This document shows, piece after piece, positions 6,919 to 11,406 of a DNA stretch of 11,406 nucleotides. Numbering within the stretch: the stretch's first letter is position 1; the number at the start of each line of letters is the position of its first letter. The position numbers and the translations under genes are program-made. The DNA is from Opitutales bacterium (GTDB lineage Bacteria; Verrucomicrobiota; Verrucomicrobiia; Opitutales; Opitutaceae): contig JAJFLS010000098.1 of assembly GCA_021772595.1 (NCBI GenBank), forward strand, positions 1-11,406. Reading direction: 5' to 3'. A model generated the notes under the pieces. It was not told the origin of the DNA. It made no database searches and saw nothing but the letters and a program-made list of their open reading frames with translations.

Positions 6919-8700
6919 ATGGATTTCTTCGAGGCTCAAGACCAGGCGCGCAGCAAAACGAAAACACTCGTCGCGCTCTTCATCGCCGCCGTTCTCGCAA
7001 TGGGCAGCCTCATCTACTTTGGCGTGTCCTACGCTCTGATCAACCAAGTGAATCGAACCTTGCCGCTCTGGAGCCTGGAACGCTTCGTCATCACGCTTGG
7101 GTCGGTGACCTTCTTTGTCGGGATCTGCTCTCTCTGGAAAATCGGTTCCCTAAAAGAAGGCGGCAGCTCCATCGCCCTCATGCTCGGAGGCTCCAAAGTC
7201 CCGTCGAAAATCGAAGACCCGAAATGGAGCCAGTATCGAAATGTGGTCGAGGAAATGTCGATCGCATCCGGAATTCGGATACCAGAAATTTACGTTCTTA
7301 AAGACGAGCTCGGCATCAACGCTTTCGCTGCGGGCTATACGCCGGACAACGCCGTAGTCGCGGTCAGCCAAGGCTGCCTGGATCAATTGGACCGCGACGA
7401 ACTGCAGGGCGTGGTCGCCCACGAATTCAGCCACATTCTAAATGGCGACATGCGAATCAACTCGCGCTTGATCGGCGTCATTTTCGGACTGCTCGCGATC
7501 ACGGTTATCGGTCGCATCGTATTGAGAAGCGTCGGTTTTCGCAGCGGTCGTCGATCCAGCAAAGAAGGCGGGGGAGGAGTGGTCGTTGCGGTGATCGCCA
7601 TCGCCGCAATCGTAATGATTGTCGGATACATTGGCGTTTTCTTCGGCAAGCTCATCCAAAGCGCGATTTCGCGCCAGCGGGAATACCTAGCCGACTCCTC
7701 CGCAGTCCAGTTCACCCGCAATCCCGGAGGCATCGCCAACGCTCTCAGAAAAATCAAACTCCTGGCCGGCGGCTCGCGCATCCAACATCCGGATGCGATG
7801 GAGGCGAGCCACATCTTCTTCTCCAACGCCCTATCCAAATCCTTTGCCAGCGCGTTCTCAACCCATCCTCCGCTGGACGATCGCATCGCCGCCATCGACC
7901 CGCGTGGAACCACCAAAAAGAAACTCTCAGCCAAGCCGACCGACCCCTCTTCCAAACGCTCCCGGCAGCCCAGCAATCTCGTTTCCAACCTCGGGTCCCT
8001 CGATCACGATTCGATTCCTGCAGCGAACCGCGCGTTCGACTCGCTGCCGGAATCGCTCGTCCACCAAGCCCGCAACCCGGCGACCGCGTATACCGTCCTG
8101 CTCGCGTCCATGAACGCCGGGAGTCCTACCCCAGAAATCCAATCGCTCGGCCCCGCTCAAAAACACGCCTTGTTCGAAGTCGCCCTCGCCGCGATCAAAG
8201 AGCTCCCTCCGCCCCAGCTCAGCGCGGAGCTCGCGAATTTCCGCCAACATGCTCAAGCCGATGGCGTCATCGATTTCGACGAGCAATGCCTCCTCACCGC
8301 GATCGAACGCAGTATTCAGACTTACCATACCAACGCTAAATTCGGCCACCGCACGTTTCCCAAAACGCGCCAGTCAATAGAGATCGTCCTTTCCGCGATC
8401 GCCCTTTCGGGAGCCGACAACGATGCCGAAGCAAGCAAGGCTTTCCGCAAAGGCGCGACCGCCTTCAACGCATTCGGAACCGTGCTTCATCCACGCTTCG
8501 ATCACGCGCGAAACCCCGGCTCCCTCAATGCCGCGATCATCCAAACCAGCGAGTCTATCATGAAAGCGCGCAAAACGACCCTCCTCGCCGCAGCCTCCAT
8601 CGTCGCCCACGACGACGAGCTAAGCGATCAAGAACTCCAACACATCCGCTCCCTCTGTGCCGCCTTGGATTGTCCGATGCCGGGCTTGTCCGCTGGGTAG
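6919..8700 (+). CDS. HtpX-like M48 family membrane zinc metalloprotease with C-terminal TerB-like extension
   Basis: A 593-residue integral membrane protease. Two transmembrane helices lie at about 17-40 and 55-75, then two more at about 182-200 and 220-242 around the active site. The zinc site is HEFSH (His168, Glu169, His172) with the third ligand Glu255 in QREYLADSSA; the M48 motif STHPPLDDRI follows at 314-323. The family cleaves membrane or misfolded proteins at the inner membrane (HtpX-type quality control). About 270 residues follow the protease domain: a polar linker (330-370), then an all-helical region (about 380-590) with segments such as FRQHAQADGVIDFDEQCLL and IVAHDDELSDQELQHIRSL, resembling the acidic helical repeat of TerB-like domains. 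HtpX itself is about 290 residues, so the protein is twice that length. It starts 26 bp after lemA and is likely in its operon. No strong Shine-Dalgarno is visible. Confidence 0.88.
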   Translation: MDFFEAQDQARSKTKTLVALFIAAVLAMGSLIYFGVSYALINQVNRTLPLWSLERFVITLGSVTFFVGICSLWKIGSLKEGGSSIALMLGGSKVPSKIEDPKWSQYRNVVEEMSIASGIRIPEIYVLKDELGINAFAAGYTPDNAVVAVSQGCLDQLDRDELQGVVAHEFSHILNGDMRINSRLIGVIFGLLAITVIGRIVLRSVGFRSGRRSSKEGGGGVVVAVIAIAAIVMIVGYIGVFFGKLIQSAISRQREYLADSSAVQFTRNPGGIANALRKIKLLAGGSRIQHPDAMEASHIFFSNALSKSFASAFSTHPPLDDRIAAIDPRGTTKKKLSAKPTDPSSKRSRQPSNLVSNLGSLDHDSIPAANRAFDSLPESLVHQARNPATAYTVLLASMNAGSPTPEIQSLGPAQKHALFEVALAAIKELPPPQLSAELANFRQHAQADGVIDFDEQCLLTAIERSIQTYHTNAKFGHRTFPKTRQSIEIVLSAIALSGADNDAEASKAFRKGATAFNAFGTVLHPRFDHARNPGSLNAAIIQTSESIMKARKTTLLAAASIVAHDDELSDQELQHIRSLCAALDCPMPGLSAG

Positions 8701-8724
8701 ATGGCGTCGTCGATCGAGCTCTCC

Positions 8725-8803
8725 GTAGGGTCGTCGCTTGCGGCGTACCGCATTGGTTGAGGTTCGAGCCACTTTTGCGGTACGCCGCAAGCGACGACCC
8801 TAC
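8725..8803. repeat. REPIN-like perfect inverted repeat with GTAG heads (family B)
   Basis: Two 28-bp arms (8725-8752 and 8776-8803) are perfect inverted repeats separated by 23 nt. Each arm begins, reading inward, with GTAG and continues with an imperfect palindrome (GGT-CGTCGC-TT-GCGGCG-T-ACC: nine pairs with one bulged base and one G-T wobble). This is again the REP/REPIN layout, but the sequence is unrelated to the element at 4829-4895. It lies between the convergent ends of the M48 protease gene and gmk. No T-run follows the stem on either strand, so a simple terminator is not supported. A very stable 28-bp stem could nevertheless form in RNA or as a DNA cruciform. Confidence 0.75.
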
Positions 8804-8816
8804 AACTTCGAGCCGC

Positions 8817-9434
8817 CTACCGCAGGCGTGAAACCTTGCGTTTCTCCGCGTTCCAGATGCCTCGGAAAACGTCGTAGTCGTCTTCCTTGGACTTCGAATG
8901 AATTACATAGTCGAACGTGCTCCAACGCTTGACTTCGTTCCTCGCAGATTCGATTCGGCGGGCGATCTCTTCGTCGTCATTCTCGCCGCGACCGCGTAAA
9001 CGGCGCTGAAGCTCCTCGAAATCCGAGAGCATTACAAACGCCGTCACCAATCGCTGAGCGATAACCGGATGGCTCTTGGCCGCTTCCCGCACCGCTGCAA
9101 CCCCTTGGACATCGATATTCATCACAAGATCGATCTGCTCGTTCAGCTTGTCTTCGATCACGCTCTTGAGCGTGCCGTAGCGATTGTCATGCACCTTCGC
9201 CCACTCGAGAAAAGCTCCTTCCTCGACCTTCCGATCGAAATCCTCGTTCGTCAGAAAGTGGTAATCCACCCCGTTTTGCTCGCCCGGTCGCGGGCTCCGC
9301 GTCGTACAGGTGACCAGTCGCTCGACTTTCTCGTTATCGGCCACCAGCCGCTCGCAAAGCGTGGTCTTCCCGCTTCCCGCTGGACCCGCGAGAATCAGGA
9401 GCAACGCACTTTCGTCTGACGGCAGCGGATCCAT
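8817..9434 (-). CDS. gmk: Guanylate kinase
   Basis: A 205-residue cytoplasmic kinase that converts GMP and ATP to GDP and ADP, feeding GTP and dGTP pools. The P-loop is GPAGSGKTT at 17-25 (the usual form is GPSGAGKST). The GMP-binding region is CTTRSPRPGEQNGVDYHF (43-60), then GAFLEWAKVHDNRYGT (73-88); NIDVQG (106-111) is the conserved acidic strand, and RRLRGRGENDDEEIARRIE is the arginine-rich lid. Length matches the family (about 200). It starts 6 bp after the stop of the upstream membrane protein, so it is probably translated from the same mRNA as miaB. Its last codon lies 14 bp from the palindromic element downstream. The ATG at 9434 has only a weak AGAG in front of it. Confidence 0.95.
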   Translation of the reverse strand: MDPLPSDESALLLILAGPAGSGKTTLCERLVADNEKVERLVTCTTRSPRPGEQNGVDYHFLTNEDFDRKVEEGAFLEWAKVHDNRYGTLKSVIEDKLNEQIDLVMNIDVQGVAAVREAAKSHPVIAQRLVTAFVMLSDFEELQRRLRGRGENDDEEIARRIESARNEVKRWSTFDYVIHSKSKEDDYDVFRGIWNAEKRKVSRLR

Positions 9435-9440
9435 GAAACT

Positions 9441-9986
9441 CTAATAGGCGAAGGCCGAAGCGCTCACGATCCCCCCGTAGAGCAGAAGAATCAACCCGAG
9501 AGTCTTAGACCGCCCAGCCGTCGCGAAAAGCCAAGTAAAGAAGTCCCGCATGCGAAACGGCGCGTATCCAAGATAAAGCGACAAAGCGATTCCCAAGAAA
9601 ATCGGAGCGACCGTTAACAACCGAAGCGGTTCCTCATAATGCCCGAACGCACCATTTAGAATAGTGTCCGCGATAAGCAAATACAGAATACACGCGCCGC
9701 GAACCGAAAGGAAATCAGGCGCGTACTTGAACGACAACAAACCGATTAGCGCGAACCCGATAAATATATACTGCTTGAAATTCCCGTAATTGGCTTCGCC
9801 GAGATGGAGCACCTTATAGAGCGTCCAAATGCCGCCAATTCCCATTGTCACGTAGCCCGCCAATTGCGACCGCGGAAACCCCCGGACCATGGTCGAGATC
9901 GGTTTGCTTGGGACAGCGAATATCGCGCCGACGGCGGCGAATAAAATTCCTCCAATGAGGGTCGCTTGAAAAAGAGTCAGTTCCAT
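9441..9986 (-). CDS. Conserved-looking multi-pass membrane protein of unknown function
   Basis: A 181-residue, very hydrophobic protein with about six predicted transmembrane segments (roughly 7-25, 43-59, 70-86, 95-113, 122-141 and 161-180). Between the first two lies a short basic loop, and a conserved-looking polar patch (KYAPDFLSVRGA) precedes the fourth helix; Arg and Asp near helix 4 could be functional. I do not recognise a named family and see no catalytic motif. It lies 7 bp after the miaB stop and 6 bp before gmk, so all three genes are almost certainly one transcription unit. Co-transcription with housekeeping genes suggests a constitutive membrane role but does not define it. The ATG at 9986 is chosen because it directly begins the first helix and follows miaB closely; no strong Shine-Dalgarno is seen. 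Confidence 0.75.
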   Translation of the reverse strand: MELTLFQATLIGGILFAAVGAIFAVPSKPISTMVRGFPRSQLAGYVTMGIGGIWTLYKVLHLGEANYGNFKQYIFIGFALIGLLSFKYAPDFLSVRGACILYLLIADTILNGAFGHYEEPLRLLTVAPIFLGIALSLYLGYAPFRMRDFFTWLFATAGRSKTLGLILLLYGGIVSASAFAY

Positions 9987-9993
9987 AATCGTT

Positions 9994-11382
9994 CTAAATC
10001 GTATCTACGCCAGCTAGCACCAGATCTCCATAGATCGTGCTGACGGTCGCGCGTTCCACTTTCATTTCAACCAATTTCCCAATAAGTCGTTCGTCCCCAT
10101 CGAAAATCGAGTTTCGGTAGCCGCGCGTCTTCCCGACAAACTTGTCGCCCCTCTTCGCGGGGCCTTCCACGAGCACTTCTTGGACGGTGCCGACCAGCTG
10201 CTCGTTCCGCCAAAGCGAACGCGTATGCAGGATATCCAGCAACACTTGATTGCGCCGCTCCTTCTCTTCCTTTGAAATCTGGTCCAACATCGTTTCCGCG
10301 GGTGTTCCGGTACGAATGCTGTACTTGAAAATATAGGACATGTCGAAACCGATATCCTCGAAGAACGCGGCCGACTCATTGAAATCCGACTCGGTCTCGC
10401 CAGGAAAGCCGACAATGATGTCGGTCGAGATGTACATGTCCGGCACAATCGATCGCAAGGATTCGACGATCTCGCGATAGCGCTCTTTAGTATAGGGACG
10501 ATTCATCGCCCGGAGCGTCTTGTCGCAACCGGCCTGCAATGGCAGATGCACATACTCGCAAAGCTTCGGCACGTCGCGGTAAGCCTCGACAAGATCCTGC
10601 TTGAACCCGCGCGGATGGGGCGAGGTGAAACGGATGCGCTCAATGCCATCCACATCGTTAATCTTCTCGATGAGCTGGACGAACGGAGACTTGCCGCCGA
10701 CCACTGGAAACTCGCGGCGACCATAGCTTGTCACGATTTGGCCGAGCAGGGTGATCTCTTTGACTCCCTGCTCCGCCAATGCGTGGGCTTCCTCCACGAT
10801 CTGCTCCATCGGACGGGCCCGCTCGCGGCCACGCGTCTTCGGCACGATGCAGAACGCGCAATTCATATTGCAGCCCTGCATGATCGAGACGAACGCGCTC
10901 ACCTGGTTCTTCTTCGGCAAGTGATCCTTGATCGTGTTTTGCGAGTCCGTTTCCTCGCCGAGGTCGACGATTGTGGAAGGTTTGGGGCCCTCGCCGGACA
11001 TCGTCTGGATGAGATTGTCCAAATGGTCTGGGACGCGGTGAAATTTCTGCGTGCCCACAATCAGGTCGAGATCCGGTAGTCGATCGACCAATTCGTCCCC
11101 ACGATTCTGGGCCATGCAGCCCATCACACCGATCATGAAATTCGGATCCGTCCGCTTGCGCTTCGCCAGATAGCCCGCCTTGCCGATCGCTTTCTGCTCG
11201 GCCTGGTCGCGCACGCTGCAGGTGTTGAGCAGCACCACGTCCGCGTCGAACTCGTTGTCCACCACAGAGTAGCCGCGACCGCGCAGGGACGAAGCGACTT
11301 GCTCGCTGTCCCGCTCGTTCATCTGGCATCCGTAGGTTTTTATAAAGACGCGATTCATGGTAAAAAGGAACACAAACGCCAT
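9994..11382 (-). CDS. miaB: tRNA-2-methylthio-N6-dimethylallyladenosine synthase (MiaB)
   Basis: A 462-residue radical SAM methylthiotransferase that adds a methylthio group to i6A37 of tRNAs reading UNN codons, using S-adenosylmethionine and two 4Fe-4S clusters. The N-terminal UPF0004 domain holds Cys19 (KTYGCQMNERDSE), Cys55 (NTCSVRDQAEQKAIG) and Cys89 (GVMGCMAQ). The radical SAM domain has CNMNCAFC (Cys171, 175, 178) and TRGRERARP. A C-terminal TRAM domain (about 395-460) should bind tRNA. The order and the YGCQMN, NTCSVR and TRGRE motifs point to MiaB rather than RimO or MtaB. The GQNVNSYG motif usual in MiaB reads GQIVTSYG here (214-221). Start choice: ATG 11382 has GGGGAG 4 nt upstream; ATG 11358 (residue 9) gives the more typical N terminus but lacks a ribosome site. 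First gene of a cluster with the membrane protein and gmk; its promoter lies beyond or at the right edge. Confidence 0.95.
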   Translation of the reverse strand: MAFVFLFTMNRVFIKTYGCQMNERDSEQVASSLRGRGYSVVDNEFDADVVLLNTCSVRDQAEQKAIGKAGYLAKRKRTDPNFMIGVMGCMAQNRGDELVDRLPDLDLIVGTQKFHRVPDHLDNLIQTMSGEGPKPSTIVDLGEETDSQNTIKDHLPKKNQVSAFVSIMQGCNMNCAFCIVPKTRGRERARPMEQIVEEAHALAEQGVKEITLLGQIVTSYGRREFPVVGGKSPFVQLIEKINDVDGIERIRFTSPHPRGFKQDLVEAYRDVPKLCEYVHLPLQAGCDKTLRAMNRPYTKERYREIVESLRSIVPDMYISTDIIVGFPGETESDFNESAAFFEDIGFDMSYIFKYSIRTGTPAETMLDQISKEEKERRNQVLLDILHTRSLWRNEQLVGTVQEVLVEGPAKRGDKFVGKTRGYRNSIFDGDERLIGKLVEMKVERATVSTIYGDLVLAGVDTI

Positions 11383-11406
11383 ACGGCTCCCCGCCTATAC
11401 GTCAAA

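Noticed and set aside
7383..7988. Minus-strand open frame of 201 codons
   Set aside because: It is antisense to the M48 protease active-site region and has no domain of its own.
10546..11329. Open frames of 177 and 223 codons overlapping miaB
   Set aside because: Both are overlapping readings of a well-supported miaB and show compositional noise only.
1..11406. Possible defence, phage, CRISPR or biosynthetic system
   Set aside because: All recognisable genes have housekeeping or envelope roles. No direct-repeat array, integrase, nuclease or synthase module is visible on either strand.

Overview
The window looks like ordinary chromosomal DNA from a moderately GC-rich Gram-negative bacterium. 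The best guess is Verrucomicrobiota (Opitutia or a near relative). This rests on a lipobox-bearing DPP IV, a divergent MurA-type enzyme, a sigma/anti-sigma pair without the zinc anti-sigma motif, a LemA plus long M48 protease pair, and a miaB-membrane protein-gmk cluster. The taxonomic call is inference from protein character; there is no rRNA here to confirm it.

Layout. Positions 1-2113 (minus) hold an almost complete S9B dipeptidyl-peptidase IV lipoprotein whose 3' end, with the catalytic His, lies beyond the left edge. An AT-rich divergent spacer (2114-2293) separates it from a secreted YVTN/YncE-like beta-propeller protein (2294-3325, plus). A MurA-family enolpyruvyl transferase follows (3513-4805, plus). 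It meets, tail to tail, a minus-strand ECF sigma factor and putative membrane anti-sigma factor operon (6052 to 4919). Diverging from the sigma gene is a lemA plus M48 metalloprotease operon (6293-8700, plus). That operon converges on a tightly packed minus-strand cluster running from 11382 to 8817: miaB, a six-helix membrane protein of unknown function, and gmk, with gaps of only 7 and 6 bp.

The two convergent junctions (4806-4918 and 8701-8816) each carry a pair of inverted GTAG-headed palindromes. These have the architecture of REPINs (paired REP elements mobilised by RAYT transposases). The two pairs belong to different sequence families and are the clearest non-coding structures in the window.

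How the genes fit together: most are independent housekeeping or envelope functions (peptidoglycan precursor synthesis, nucleotide kinase, tRNA thiomethylation, membrane protein quality control, peptide degradation, envelope-linked sigma signalling). I see no CRISPR array, phage module, toxin-antitoxin pair, defence system, tRNA or rRNA, and no convincing new multi-gene system. The items most worth a second look are the divergent MurA-like enzyme, the two REPIN-like elements, the anti-sigma protein without a zinc motif, the TerB-like tail on the M48 protease, and the unknown membrane protein between miaB and gmk.
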